From Rhizobium sp. CCGE 510 (GTDB lineage Bacteria > Pseudomonadota > Alphaproteobacteria > Rhizobiales > Rhizobiaceae), in the NCBI RefSeq assembly GCF_000292525.1, contig NZ_AEYF01000040.1, positions 186,001 through 250,000 on the forward strand: 64,000 bases of DNA. The letters run 5' to 3'. The first letter of the stretch is position 1. Each line of letters opens with the position of its first letter. Position numbers and translations under genes: made by a program. Of this stretch, positions 51,095-59,769 are shown in pieces. The notes beneath the pieces were generated by a model. The model was not told where the DNA came from and made no database searches. It saw nothing but the letters and a program-made list of their open reading frames with translations.

Positions 51095-51888
51095 GCGGTC
51101 GCCGTCTTCAGCCTGCGCAGCTCGGCCAGCCTTTCGACTGCGGTCGGGGGCAGCGGCACATGCGGATTGCGTTCTACGGTTTCAAGTAGAAGCTCGTCGC
51201 TTGCCCGCTCCGACACCTCGATCAGATGAGCGAAAAACGCGTCCGGATCCATTCCCGGCATGATCGGCGGCAGGATACTCACCTTGAAATGACCGGGATA
51301 ACGACGAATGCTGCGCCGCGGCCAGAAGAGACCGGGATGCATGACGATCGGCACCACGGGGATGGCGAGATCACGGTACATGCGGGCGATGCCATACTTA
51401 TAGACCGGCTCGGCGCCCGGCGGGCGACGGGTCCCCTCAGGATAAATGATCAGCTGGCGGCCGGTCGAAAGCTCTTCTTTGGTGCGCTTCAACACCTCCA
51501 CCATCACCTTGCCGCGGGCGCCGCGATCAACCGGGATCACCCGCTGCTTTTTCGCATACCAGCCGAACAGCGGAATCCACATCAGCTCCCGCTTCAGGAT
51601 GTAGACCGGGTCCTTCAGCCAGGGCAGCAGCGCGTAGGTATCCCAGAAGGATTGGTGCTTCGGCGCCAGGATGTAGCTACCGTCGGGCAAGTTCTCCAGG
51701 CCTTCGATCTCGAAGGTGGTGCCGACGATCACCCGCATCAGCCAGTGGTTGGAGCGTGCCCAATTCTTCGGGATCGCATAGGCGGTCAGTCGGGGCGCCA
51801 GGAAATAGTATGGCGAGAGAACGATCATCCGGATGATGAGGTTGGCGTAGAAGATCGTGTTGAAGAGGACGGAACGCAGGGCGATCAT
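51091..51888 (-). CDS. plsC: 1-acyl-sn-glycerol-3-phosphate acyltransferase family protein
   Basis: 265 residues with an N-terminal membrane helix (VLFNTIFYANLIIRMIVLSP). The acyltransferase boxes are KHQSFWDTYALL (H-x4-D), KKQRVIPVDRGARGK, YPEGTRRPPG and a Pro-rich VVPIVMHPG. This is the PlsC fold for phosphatidic acid synthesis or membrane remodelling; a specialised substrate cannot be ruled out. The ATG at 51888 follows GGGAAAG. A palindromic element starts at its stop codon. Confidence 0.88.
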   Translation of the reverse strand: MIALRSVLFNTIFYANLIIRMIVLSPYYFLAPRLTAYAIPKNWARSNHWLMRVIVGTTFEIEGLENLPDGSYILAPKHQSFWDTYALLPWLKDPVYILKRELMWIPLFGWYAKKQRVIPVDRGARGKVMVEVLKRTKEELSTGRQLIIYPEGTRRPPGAEPVYKYGIARMYRDLAIPVVPIVMHPGLFWPRRSIRRYPGHFKVSILPPIMPGMDPDAFFAHLIEVSERASDELLLETVERNPHVPLPPTAVERLAELRRLKTATA

Positions 51889-51964
51889 GTAACTTTCCCG
51901 AGGCATGCTCACGCGACCGGCCTACACGATATTGCTCGGCATAAAAAGCGTTTGATGACGTCCC

Positions 51965-52076
51965 AGAACAGGATTCAGATTTTAGGCCGGGCCTAAAATC
52001 TGAATCCTGTTCTAAATTAAAGAGTTGGAGCATATGTCATGAGAAAACCGCTCACACTTTCCGGCGTCATGCTCCA
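51965..52076. repeat. RIME-like element, reverse orientation, with a 24-bp perfect palindrome (R3)
   Basis: The arms AGAACAGGATTCAGATTTTA... and their exact complement (51965-51988, 51990-52013) are 24 bases each with one base between. The second hairpin has arms TGGAGCAT/ATGCTCCA (52026-52076) around a GAAAACCGC...TTTCCGGC centre. The order is the inverse of the copy at 7484. It lies between the acyltransferase and YdcF genes. Confidence 0.85.
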
Positions 52077-52085
52077 GCAAAAGCG

Positions 52086-52802
52086 TCAGTTCTCGCCGGA
52101 CGCGTTTGCCGAGCGCAGCCCGGTGTGGCGACCAAAGCCGGTGATGTTGCGGGCGCCGGTCAGCAGCACTTTTACATATTCGGCAAGCATGACCCGCATC
52201 GCATTCGGGTCGGTGAACCAGTTGCGGCTCTTCAAATCCGAATTGACCACGGGATAAGCGATGAACTCGATATCGGGATCGACATAAGAGAGTTCCGCAA
52301 GGCTTCGCGGCATGTGGTAGTTGTTAGTGACGATCAAGACGCTGCGGTATCCCTTGGCGTGGATCCAGTTCGAAGCTTCCTCGGCATTGCCGATCGTGTC
52401 GATCGCATCATAGCCGATATCGACGCAGCAGGAGAAAAGATCGGCCGAGCCCTGCGTCATTTTGCGGATCTGCGCCGGCGTGGTCGTCGGGTGGACGCCG
52501 GAAATGAGCAAACGCTTGCCGGCGCCTTTCTGCAGCAGTTCCACGGCTTGGTCGATGCGCTGGTAACCCCCCGTCAGCACCACGATCGCATCGGCCTTCG
52601 GCTCGGCCGGGGGCTTGAGCGTCGTCACCGAATCGGCGAAACGCAGGAAACCGCCGAACACCACGGCGATCGCCAGCACGCAGGCAAAACCGCCCCAACG
52701 CAGCAGGCGGCGGATCAGACCGCGCCGCGGCGGCAAACCCGCCGGGCGGTCGAGCCCTGGGTCCTGGTGAATCGGGTTGGGTGTCGTATCTCCCATGGTC
52801 AT
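52086..52802 (-). CDS. YdcF-like protein (DUF218 domain)
   Basis: 238 residues with an N-terminal basic stretch (PPRRGLIRRLLRWGG) and one helix (FACVLAIAVVFGGFLRFADS). The DUF218 domain follows: KADAIVVLTGGYQRIDQAVE, GKRLLISGVHP, IGNAEEASNWIHAKGYRSVL and TNNYHMPRSLAE. The family includes E. coli SanA/ElyC and YdcF and is linked to envelope biogenesis. ATGs at 52802 or 52796 may start it. It is 67 bp downstream of ftsX. Confidence 0.9.
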   Translation of the reverse strand: MTMGDTTPNPIHQDPGLDRPAGLPPRRGLIRRLLRWGGFACVLAIAVVFGGFLRFADSVTTLKPPAEPKADAIVVLTGGYQRIDQAVELLQKGAGKRLLISGVHPTTTPAQIRKMTQGSADLFSCCVDIGYDAIDTIGNAEEASNWIHAKGYRSVLIVTNNYHMPRSLAELSYVDPDIEFIAYPVVNSDLKSRNWFTDPNAMRVMLAEYVKVLLTGARNITGFGRHTGLRSANASGEN

Positions 52803-52869
52803 GAATCGTGACTATACGCTGATTGCGGCGCAGAACAGACGGTTTCATGGCAAAACGGCATGGTCACGA

Positions 52870-53883
52870 TCAACTTGCGATGCCGTCGGTGCGGGTCGGG
52901 TCCGAGCGTAATGTATCGATTTCGTAGATCGTCTGCATGACGGTCAGTCGTGCCGTGATGGTGGTGAGGAGCGCAATGACGATCATCGTCGCGAAGATGC
53001 CGGCATAACCGAGCACGCCGACGGAGAAGGTGCCGAAGAGCGCTGTTGCCTGGTCCGTTTCCGGGGTGGCGAGGGTGCGGCTCTGCCAGAAACCGGCGGT
53101 GGCGAAGAAGAGAGCGGCAAGGGCGCTGCCGATTGCCGAGCCCTTGAGGCTGATCTTCAGGAAATGCTTCTGGAATTCGGTGGCGACGAAGGAGCTTTCG
53201 GCGCCGACGAAATGCAGCACTTCGACGACGTGACGATTGCCCGACAGCGCGCCGCGCGTGGCGAAGACGACGGTGAGCACCATCGCCGTGAAAACCAGCA
53301 GCAGGATGCCCGTGCCGATCATGACGGTCGTGTGCGCCATGGACACCAGCCGATCGACCCAGGTGCGGTGATCGTCGAGGCTGGCCTGCGGTATGCTGTC
53401 TTTCAGCAGCGCCCGCATCGAATCGAAATCCGGTGGATTGCTCTCGTCGATGGTGATGATGACGAGGCGGGGAACGGGCAGATCCTTGAGATCGAGACCG
53501 GGGCCGAGCCAGGGTTCGAGCAGGCGGGCGGTCGCCGCCTCGTCGACGATCTGGCCGCCCTTGGTGCCGACGAAGGTCAGCGCCAGGTCTCGCGCCTGGG
53601 TCAGCGCCTTTTCCATGTCGAGATTGTCGTCCGGCTTGATCTGGATAGTGATTTCGCGGGAAATCTGGCTCTCCCAGCTTGCAGCCGTCGAGCGCACCAT
53701 GCTGACGCCGCCGAGCGTCAGGCAAGCGAGAAAGGCCATGATTGCGATCACCACCATCAACGCACTGCCCTGGATGTTGGAGGGCGGCAGGATCGGCGCA
53801 GTCGGACGCACGCGCATTTCCGGCCGCTTCTGCTCAGCCTTGACCGACGACTTGTCCGGGTTTCTGGGTGCGGGCTCAGTCAT
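52870..53883 (-). CDS. ftsX: Cell-division ABC transporter permease FtsX
   Basis: 337 residues. A Pro-rich cytoplasmic start (PTAPILPPSNIQG) is followed by helix 1 (LMVVIAIMAFLACLTLGGVS) and a periplasmic loop (ESQISREITIQIKPDDNLDM). Three further helices follow, including VMIGTGILLLVFTAMVLTVV. FtsX works with FtsE to control peptidoglycan hydrolases at the septum. The start overlaps the ftsE stop by 8 bp, so the pair is coupled. Confidence 0.92.
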   Translation of the reverse strand: MTEPAPRNPDKSSVKAEQKRPEMRVRPTAPILPPSNIQGSALMVVIAIMAFLACLTLGGVSMVRSTAASWESQISREITIQIKPDDNLDMEKALTQARDLALTFVGTKGGQIVDEAATARLLEPWLGPGLDLKDLPVPRLVIITIDESNPPDFDSMRALLKDSIPQASLDDHRTWVDRLVSMAHTTVMIGTGILLLVFTAMVLTVVFATRGALSGNRHVVEVLHFVGAESSFVATEFQKHFLKISLKGSAIGSALAALFFATAGFWQSRTLATPETDQATALFGTFSVGVLGYAGIFATMIVIALLTTITARLTVMQTIYEIDTLRSDPTRTDGIAS

Positions 53884-54535
53884 AGATATCGAGATGCCCC
53901 CCCGAGAGGATCATGCGGCGAGCTTCCACCTGTTCCATCAGCGCCAGGTCATGCGTGGCGATCACAACGGCGGTGCCGAGGCGGTTCAGCTCGAGGAAAA
54001 GATTGAGCAGGCGCTTGGCCATCGGCGGGTCGACGTTGCCTGTGGGTTCGTCGGCAAGCAGCACCTCCGGCCGGTCCATCAGCGCCCTGGCGATCGCGGC
54101 GCGCTGCTTCTCGCCGCCGGACAGCACGGGCGGCAGCACGTTGATGCGTTCGCCGAGGCCGACCCATTTCAACAGTTCCAGGACGTCGGTCTTGTAGGAG
54201 CTCTCATCCTTGCCGCGCACGCGTAAGGGCAAGGCGACATTCTCATAGGTTGTCAGATGATCGAGGAGGCGGAAATCCTGGAAGACGATGCCGACCCGGC
54301 GGCGCAGCAGCGGCAGCTCCGGGCGGGGGATTTCGGAAATGTCGCGCCCGAACATGCGGATCAGGCCGCGCGTCGGCTGCAGCGACATGAAGAGCAGCCG
54401 CAGCAGCGACGTCTTGCCGGCGCCCGATGGGCCGGTCAGAAACTGAAAGGATTTCTTCGGAATGTCGAAGGTCAGGTCCCGGAGGATTTCCGGGCCCATG
54501 CCATAACGCAAACCGACATTCTCGAAGTGGATCAA
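53876..54535 (-). CDS. ftsE: Cell-division ABC ATPase FtsE
   Basis: 219 residues, the standard length if it starts at TTG 54535 (LIHFENVGLRYGMGPEILRD). Walker A is TGPSGAGKTSLL, the signature is LSGGEKQRAAIARAL, Walker B is VLLADEPTGNVDP, and the switch His is in VIATHDLALM. No ATG or GTG suits the domain edge; the frame runs back to an ATG at 54655, which would add 40 residues not typical of FtsE. It is coupled to ftsX. Confidence 0.93.
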   Translation of the reverse strand: MIHFENVGLRYGMGPEILRDLTFDIPKKSFQFLTGPSGAGKTSLLRLLFMSLQPTRGLIRMFGRDISEIPRPELPLLRRRVGIVFQDFRLLDHLTTYENVALPLRVRGKDESSYKTDVLELLKWVGLGERINVLPPVLSGGEKQRAAIARALMDRPEVLLADEPTGNVDPPMAKRLLNLFLELNRLGTAVVIATHDLALMEQVEARRMILSGGHLDIYD

Positions 54536-54741
54536 CGGGCAGCTCAGTCTGTTGTGGGTTTCACCGCGTGACTTGTTAACCAACACCGTTAACAGCCGGT
54601 AAATTTTGCCGGAAAGACGCCCGTTTGATGGCGATCTTTGCGAAGCATTAACCATTAAAATTTACGACTGAGCGAGATTCGTTTCAATGCCAAGATTTCC
54701 CCTGGCAGCGAAACCATGTGGACATCTGCGAGGCAGCCATC

Positions 54742-55392
54742 ATGGAAGCATCCTCCTTCAGCCGCCGGACGCCGGGCCAGGCCTATGATTTCCTGCCGCC
54801 GGAACCCGCCGCGCGCCAGTACCGCGCGGCGCGTCCTGCCGATATTTCCGACGCCGAATTCGTGACCCTCGGCAAAGTCCGACCGAAGGAATTTGCCGCA
54901 AGGACCTATAACGACAACCGCAAGCGCGCGGCTGGCGCTCGCGCGGCGCAGCCGGCGCTGACACCAGTGACGGCAACTGTTCTCCGCGACCTGGAAGCCT
55001 TCCTGCAGCGCCCCTCGATGCGGAGCTTCGCAGGGCTGGTACTGGCGCTCGCCCTGCTCGTCTTCGGGCTTGCGGGCGGCTTTTCCGGCTTCTCCGGCGA
55101 GCCGGCCTATTCCGGGGCGCCGCTGCATTTCACCCATGTGACGGTGGCGCCGCGCGACGCCAACGGCATGCGTATGCTCGTCATCAACGGCATCCTCGAA
55201 AACGACAGCGGCACGACGCAGACGGTGCATCCGATCCGTGCCGATCTCGTCACCGACGAGCGGCTGACCGCAAGCATCGTCATCAATCCGCCGGCCGATG
55301 TCATCTATGGCGGACAGAGCCGGGGTTTCTCGGCCCGTGTGCAGCATGCCGGCGGAAAACTGCCGGAGGTCCGGCTTTCGTTCCTGCCGTAG
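54742..55392 (+). CDS. Unknown single-pass membrane protein next to ftsE
   Basis: 216 residues. A polar N-terminal half (SRRTPGQAYDFLPPEPAARQ) has one helix near residues 98-116 (LVLALALLVFGLAG). A C-terminal periplasmic beta domain (APLHFTHVTVAPRDANGMRM, LVINGILENDSGTTQTVHPI) resembles FxLYD/DUF3426-type folds. Related rhizobial proteins beside ftsE may carry an N-terminal MJ0042 zinc ribbon; no Cys pairs are seen here in any frame. The start is ATG 54742 or GTG 54718. Confidence 0.7.
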   Translation: MEASSFSRRTPGQAYDFLPPEPAARQYRAARPADISDAEFVTLGKVRPKEFAARTYNDNRKRAAGARAAQPALTPVTATVLRDLEAFLQRPSMRSFAGLVLALALLVFGLAGGFSGFSGEPAYSGAPLHFTHVTVAPRDANGMRMLVINGILENDSGTTQTVHPIRADLVTDERLTASIVINPPADVIYGGQSRGFSARVQHAGGKLPEVRLSFLP

Positions 55393-55527
55393 GGAGCGCT
55401 CGGACGTCGATTGGGGAACCTTCCGGCCGTAAGTCGCGCCAATCCGGTTAATTTCATGGCTGGCGAGGCTGTTTCACGCTCGCATATGTGCTAACGGCTT
55501 ACCCTTCTTTTCATGGAGCAAGCCCTT

Positions 55528-56070
55528 ATGCCTGTCGTGCGCGGAAAAAATATCGAGCCGCTCTTCACTGCCGAGCAGATCGCCGAGCGCAATCATTCGA
55601 TGGCGCGGGAGATCGCCAAAGGCCCGACCCAGGACCTGCTCGTCATCGCCGTGCTCAAGGGTTCGTTCATCTTCGCCGCCGACCTGATCCGGGCCCTGCA
55701 CGATAGCGGGCTTGCACCGGAGGTCGAGTTCATCACGCTGTCGAGCTATGGCATCGGCACGGTCTCGCAGGGCGTGCGCATCGTCAAGGATATCGACAGC
55801 GACGTCCATGGCCGCGACGTCCTGTTGATCGACGATATCCTCGAATCCGGCCGGACGCTGCTGTTTGCCAAGGAACTGCTGTTCGAGCGCGGCGCGCGCA
55901 ACGTCACGATCGCCGTGCTGCTCGACAAGCGCGTCAAGCGCAAAGAAAAGCTGGAGGCCGATTATGTCGGCTTCGAATGCCCTGACTATTTTGTCGTCGG
56001 CTACGGCATGGATGTGGCCTATGCCTTCCGCGAACTGCCCTTTGTCGGCGTGGTCACCGGGGACGCCTGA
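55528..56070 (+). CDS. hpt: Hypoxanthine phosphoribosyltransferase
   Basis: 180 residues. The PRPP-binding motif is VLLIDDILESGRTL, the N-terminal loop is VIAVLKGSFIFAADLIRAL, the flexible catalytic loop is LSSYGIGTVSQG, and purine contact lies in KEKLEADYVGFECPDYFVVG. It salvages hypoxanthine and guanine. The ATG at 55528 with GGAG 9 bp upstream is preferred over ATG 55513. Confidence 0.94.
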   Translation: MPVVRGKNIEPLFTAEQIAERNHSMAREIAKGPTQDLLVIAVLKGSFIFAADLIRALHDSGLAPEVEFITLSSYGIGTVSQGVRIVKDIDSDVHGRDVLLIDDILESGRTLLFAKELLFERGARNVTIAVLLDKRVKRKEKLEADYVGFECPDYFVVGYGMDVAYAFRELPFVGVVTGDA

Positions 56071-56223
56071 GCGACGTCAAAGTGGTTTGAAAAGACGCCG
56101 GCCGCTGCCTTGCCGTTCTAGACGGGTTGTTAACCATCTCGTCCATCGCTTCCTGATCTTTACCGATCGAAAAGGAAATCCTGGTGATTTCCGTCGCGGG
56201 GCTGACCACGGAGCAATGCACAT

Positions 56224-56583
56224 ATGGCAAGAATTCTGATCACGGAAGACGAGGACTCCCTGCGGTCCTTCGTAGCCCGAGCCCTGCGGCTTGATGGCCA
56301 CGAGACCGACGAGGCGGCCGACGGGGCCGAGGGCTTGGAGAAGCTCAAGGAAGGGGTCTACGATCTGCTGCTTTCAGATATCCGCATGCCCGTGATGGAC
56401 GGCATCGAACTCGCCCATCAGGCAAAAGACGCCTTTCCCGGCCTGAAGATCCTGCTGATGACCGGCTATGCCGAGCAGCGCGAACGGGCCGACGATCTTG
56501 CCGAAAAGATCATCGACGTCGTCGCCAAACCATTCGCGCTTCCCGATATCCGCAAGGCGGTCGCCCGGGCGCTGGTCGCTTAA
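56224..56583 (+). CDS. cpdR: Single-domain response regulator CpdR
   Basis: A 119-residue receiver domain only. Acidic pocket EDEDSLR (residues 8-14), phosphorylation site Asp52 in LLLSDIRMPVMDG, Thr in LLMTGYAEQ, and Lys in VVAKPFALPD. In Caulobacter and rhizobia CpdR is phosphorylated through the CckA-ChpT relay, and its unphosphorylated form helps ClpXP degrade CtrA and other cell-cycle proteins. A GGAG box lies 11 bp before the ATG. A RIME-like repeat follows the gene. Confidence 0.93.
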   Translation: MARILITEDEDSLRSFVARALRLDGHETDEAADGAEGLEKLKEGVYDLLLSDIRMPVMDGIELAHQAKDAFPGLKILLMTGYAEQRERADDLAEKIIDVVAKPFALPDIRKAVARALVA

Positions 56584-56644
56584 AGCTCTTTATTTTCATG
56601 TATGTCGTCATCCCGGAACAGCACACGTCCTGATGACATGCATC

Positions 56645-56730
56645 AGAGCATTATGGTGGGCGGTATCCCGCGCACTTTCTTTGATGAGATCCGGATTCAA
56701 ATTTTAGGCCGATCCGGCCTAAAATCCCTG
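56645..56730. repeat. RIME-like element, degenerate left half (R4)
   Basis: The right hairpin is intact: ATTTTAGGCCG-ATC-CGGCCTAAAAT (56701-56725, exact). The left half (cagagcattatggtgggcgg...) keeps only the outer letters of the AGAGCATGATG arm. Orientation is as in the copy at 7484. It separates cpdR from the converging TIGR02302 gene. Confidence 0.75.
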
Positions 56731-56764
56731 CGCCAATGTGGGGATACTCACGGCGGCGTAAGCC

Positions 56765-59431
56765 CTACTGGATGTCCAGCAACCGTTCGAGATACCGCCG
56801 TTCCATTTCCTGCGGCGGATTGTTGCCGAGCTTTTCGCGGATCGCGTCGAGGATTTCTCGGGCACGCTGCACGTCGATCTCGTCGGGAACCTTCACACTG
56901 TTGTCGCCGAAATCCGGTCCCGGGGGGCGTGGCCGGCCGAGCGGGTCGCGGCCATTCTGGTCGCCGCCCTGGCTCATCTGGCCGTTCGGACCCTGCCCTT
57001 GCTGGCCCTGTTGCGCCTGCATCATCTGGTTCATCATGTCGCGGGCGCCCTGGCGAAGTGCTTCGAGTGCGCGGCCTTGACCCTCGATGGCCGGCTGGCC
57101 GTGGCCTTGGCCGAGTTCGCGACCGGCGCCTTCCATCTCACGTTGCGCCTGACCGAATCCGGGGCCGGGCTTCATGCCCAACTCGCCGAGGCCCTTCTGC
57201 AATTCGCCGAGCTGCCTGCCGAGCGCATCCTGCTGGGCGCGCAGCTGTTTCAATGCCTCGCGCAGCTGCTCGGCGGTCATCTGGTCGGAGGGCTGCTGGC
57301 CGTCTTTGCCTCGCTGGCCCTGCTGCTGATCCTGCGGTTCGCCGTTTTCTCCGGGGTTCATCTCGTCGAGCAGCGGATCGTTTTCACCCATGTCGGGTTC
57401 GCCGCGCTGCATGCGGTCCTTGAGCTGCTGATCGAGGCGAAAGGTCTGATCCATCAGCTTCTGCTGATCGCGCAGGATCTCGCCGAGCTTGTCGATCTGC
57501 TTGCGGGCCTCGCTGTTTTCCTGGCTCTGTTGGCCGCGCTGCGGCCGGCCGGCCTGCAGGTTGTTCATCATCCGCTGCATGTCCGACAGCATCTGCTGGG
57601 CTGCGTCGCGATTGCCGGAGCGGGCGAGATTTTCGATCTGGTCCATCATCCGTTCCAGATCCTGCTGGCGCAGGATGTTCTGCGCGTTCTGGTTCGGCTG
57701 CATCGGCGCGTTCTGCATGCGTTGGGCAAGCTCGGTCATATAGTCCTGCATCGCCTTGCGCAGCTCATCCATCAGCTTCTTGATCTCAGCGTCGGAGGCG
57801 TTGCGGTCCAACGCGTCGGCAAGCTTCTGCTGGGCCTCGCGCAGCTTGCGCTCGGCAAGCGATAGATCGCCATCCTCCATGCCGAGTGCGATCTCCCAGA
57901 GATATTGGGCCGTATCCTTGAGCGCATCCTCACCCTTTGCGAGCTTCATGCGCGTCAAGGCGGATTCCAGCAGGAGATAGTTGGTGAGCTTGGGGATGGT
58001 CTCCTCGGGACGGATGGTCAACGCCTCGTTCAGCGCGATCGCCTGCGGCATCTTACGGGTGTCGAGCGCGAAAACCTGCCGTTCTTCGGCGACGGCGGCG
58101 GCAAGCGGTTCGTTGAAGGGCCGCGACGGCAGGGTCATTTCATGCGGCGGGCTGCGGCCGGTCTGGCCGGCGGCATCCTTGGCGATGAGCGTGACGCGCA
58201 CGCGCTTGCCGGCAAGCGGATGTTCGGTCAGGTTGCGGCTGGTCACGCCCTTGGCGTCGCGGGCGTTGCGGCGGGGGATGTCCAGCCGGTATTCCGGCAG
58301 GGGATAGAGCGGCGTTGCCGTCGGATCGTTTTCCAGAGGAACGATCTCCGCATGCGCCTCCTGGACGCCGTAATCGTCCTTGACGGTAAAGCCGATTTCA
58401 AGCGCGCCGTTGACGCTGGGTTTCGGCATGCCGTCGAAAGCAATTTCCGGCGCCTTGTCGGGGAGGACCTCGAAGTTCCAGCGGCGACCGTTGACTTCGA
58501 GTGCGCCGTTCTCCTCGAGCTTCATCACATGCGTCTGGGCGGCAGGAGCTTGGCTGGCCGAGACCTGGCCGGCTGGAGCGGTCGGCTGTTCGCCGCCTGC
58601 TGCCGCCGGCTGCTGCGGCTTGGTATCCGCCTGCACGGCGATATCCTGCGCCTCGCCATTCGCTTTACGAAACACGACTTTTTCGGCTGTCTTGCCGCCG
58701 CTGACGCGCACGGTGAGGCCTGAAAACTGCGGAATGCCGATCGACGCCTGCTCGCTGCCGTCGGCGGTCAGATAGACCGGGGCGCGGCCGGTATAGGCGG
58801 GCGGCGTCACCCAGGCGTCGATGCGCACCGTAGGATCGACGGTGACGTGCTCGGGTGCTGCCTGCAACGCGTCACCGATCGAGCCGCCGTTGATCGACAG
58901 CGAATAGGCAAAGGCGGTGACCAGCAGCAGCGCCGGCACGGCGCGCAGCGCGAAACGGTCATGCACGGCGATATCAGGCCTGGGCAGTCCGGCATCGAGT
59001 GCCGCGATCTTTTCGGCCATGCGCGTCTGGTGCTCACGCCAGAGCGCCCGGGCAAAGGGCGTGTCGAAGGCCGGCTCGTCTTCCTGGACGGTGACTGGCT
59101 GGTGCGACAGGCCGTTGCGCTCTTCCAGCATGCGGTCGGCTTCGGCGACCTTCGGCAAGCGCAGGGTACGGAAGGGCAGGAGCGAGACGACAAAAGCGGC
59201 GGCAAAGACAATCAGCAGCAGAATTCGTAGCCAGTCCGGCACGCTGCGAAAGATGCCGAACCAGGAGACGGAGAGATAGAAGGCGATAACCGCCAGAACC
59301 GGCATCAAAGGTGGCAGCAACTGCTCGAAAAACAGCACGACACGCGCCAGCAGGCGTTTTGTCGTCACCAGCCGGGCAAGCGAGGGGCGGAGCGCAAATG
59401 CACCTTTCCTCTGCCTTGAGGGGCTTGTCAT
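56765..59431 (-). CDS. TIGR02302/DUF4175 family membrane protein
   Basis: 888 residues. Two N-terminal helices (PLMPVLAVIAFYLSVSWFGI; WLRILLLIVFAAAFVVSLLP) and a third near residue 175 precede a long extracytoplasmic part with IDAWVTPPAYTGRAPVYLTA. The last 250 residues are Gln/Met/Gly-rich helical repeats (GRQLGELQKGLGELG, MMNQMMQAQQGQQGQGPNGQ). It is a conserved alphaproteobacterial family of unknown function. The ATG at 59431 is chosen because GGAG lies upstream and an extension of 46 residues before it has no membrane or domain features. Confidence 0.9.
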   Translation of the reverse strand: MTSPSRQRKGAFALRPSLARLVTTKRLLARVVLFFEQLLPPLMPVLAVIAFYLSVSWFGIFRSVPDWLRILLLIVFAAAFVVSLLPFRTLRLPKVAEADRMLEERNGLSHQPVTVQEDEPAFDTPFARALWREHQTRMAEKIAALDAGLPRPDIAVHDRFALRAVPALLLVTAFAYSLSINGGSIGDALQAAPEHVTVDPTVRIDAWVTPPAYTGRAPVYLTADGSEQASIGIPQFSGLTVRVSGGKTAEKVVFRKANGEAQDIAVQADTKPQQPAAAGGEQPTAPAGQVSASQAPAAQTHVMKLEENGALEVNGRRWNFEVLPDKAPEIAFDGMPKPSVNGALEIGFTVKDDYGVQEAHAEIVPLENDPTATPLYPLPEYRLDIPRRNARDAKGVTSRNLTEHPLAGKRVRVTLIAKDAAGQTGRSPPHEMTLPSRPFNEPLAAAVAEERQVFALDTRKMPQAIALNEALTIRPEETIPKLTNYLLLESALTRMKLAKGEDALKDTAQYLWEIALGMEDGDLSLAERKLREAQQKLADALDRNASDAEIKKLMDELRKAMQDYMTELAQRMQNAPMQPNQNAQNILRQQDLERMMDQIENLARSGNRDAAQQMLSDMQRMMNNLQAGRPQRGQQSQENSEARKQIDKLGEILRDQQKLMDQTFRLDQQLKDRMQRGEPDMGENDPLLDEMNPGENGEPQDQQQGQRGKDGQQPSDQMTAEQLREALKQLRAQQDALGRQLGELQKGLGELGMKPGPGFGQAQREMEGAGRELGQGHGQPAIEGQGRALEALRQGARDMMNQMMQAQQGQQGQGPNGQMSQGGDQNGRDPLGRPRPPGPDFGDNSVKVPDEIDVQRAREILDAIREKLGNNPPQEMERRYLERLLDIQ

Positions 59432-59597
59432 CGGTCCGGTCTCCGCGATCTGGTGTTCTGAAACAGAGGGCGCTTCCGGCGATTGCAGGGCAATACGCTC
59501 ATGACTGACAAGGATAACACTCTTTGTGGCGAAGGCGAGGGCGAGCGGCCGGCAATACCGGCTTTTCATGTTAATTCGCCAAAAAGTGATGGCTGCT

Positions 59598-59652
59598 TAA
59601 AGCGCGTCGCGATCTTTCCGATTGCTCCTCGCGCTTTGTGCGACCTGCTTTA
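59598..59652. repeat. TAAAGCGCG...CGCTTTG palindromic element, partial (S4)
   Basis: TAAAGCGCGTCGCGATCTTT matches the right part of the element seen at 21304-21347 and 63489-63530. Only this part is present, next to a RIME-like copy, making a small composite. Confidence 0.6.
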
Positions 59653-59654
59653 GT

Positions 59655-59762
59655 ACAGGATGATTTTAGGCCCGCTCGGCCTAAAATCCGAATCCTGTTC
59701 TAAATTACATAGTTAGAGCATGATGGCTTAAGAAAACTGCACACGCTTTTCTGCTTCATGCT
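59655..59762. repeat. RIME-like element, reverse orientation (R5)
   Basis: First hairpin: ACAGGATGATTTTAGGC...GCCTAAAATCCGAATCCTGT. Second: AGAGCATGATG...TTCATGCT with a GAAAAC..CGCTTTTC centre (59715-59762). The order matches the copy at 51965. It lies between lysA (stop at 59770) and the start of the TIGR02302 gene; that 338-bp gap holds only repeats and the promoter region. Confidence 0.8.
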
Positions 59763-59769
59763 ACAACTC

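Noticed and set aside
54560..54660. CtrA-type boxes (TTAA-N7-TTAAC) near ftsE
   Set aside because: GTTAAC occurs twice, but the spacing is 9 rather than 7 bases, so the consensus is not met.
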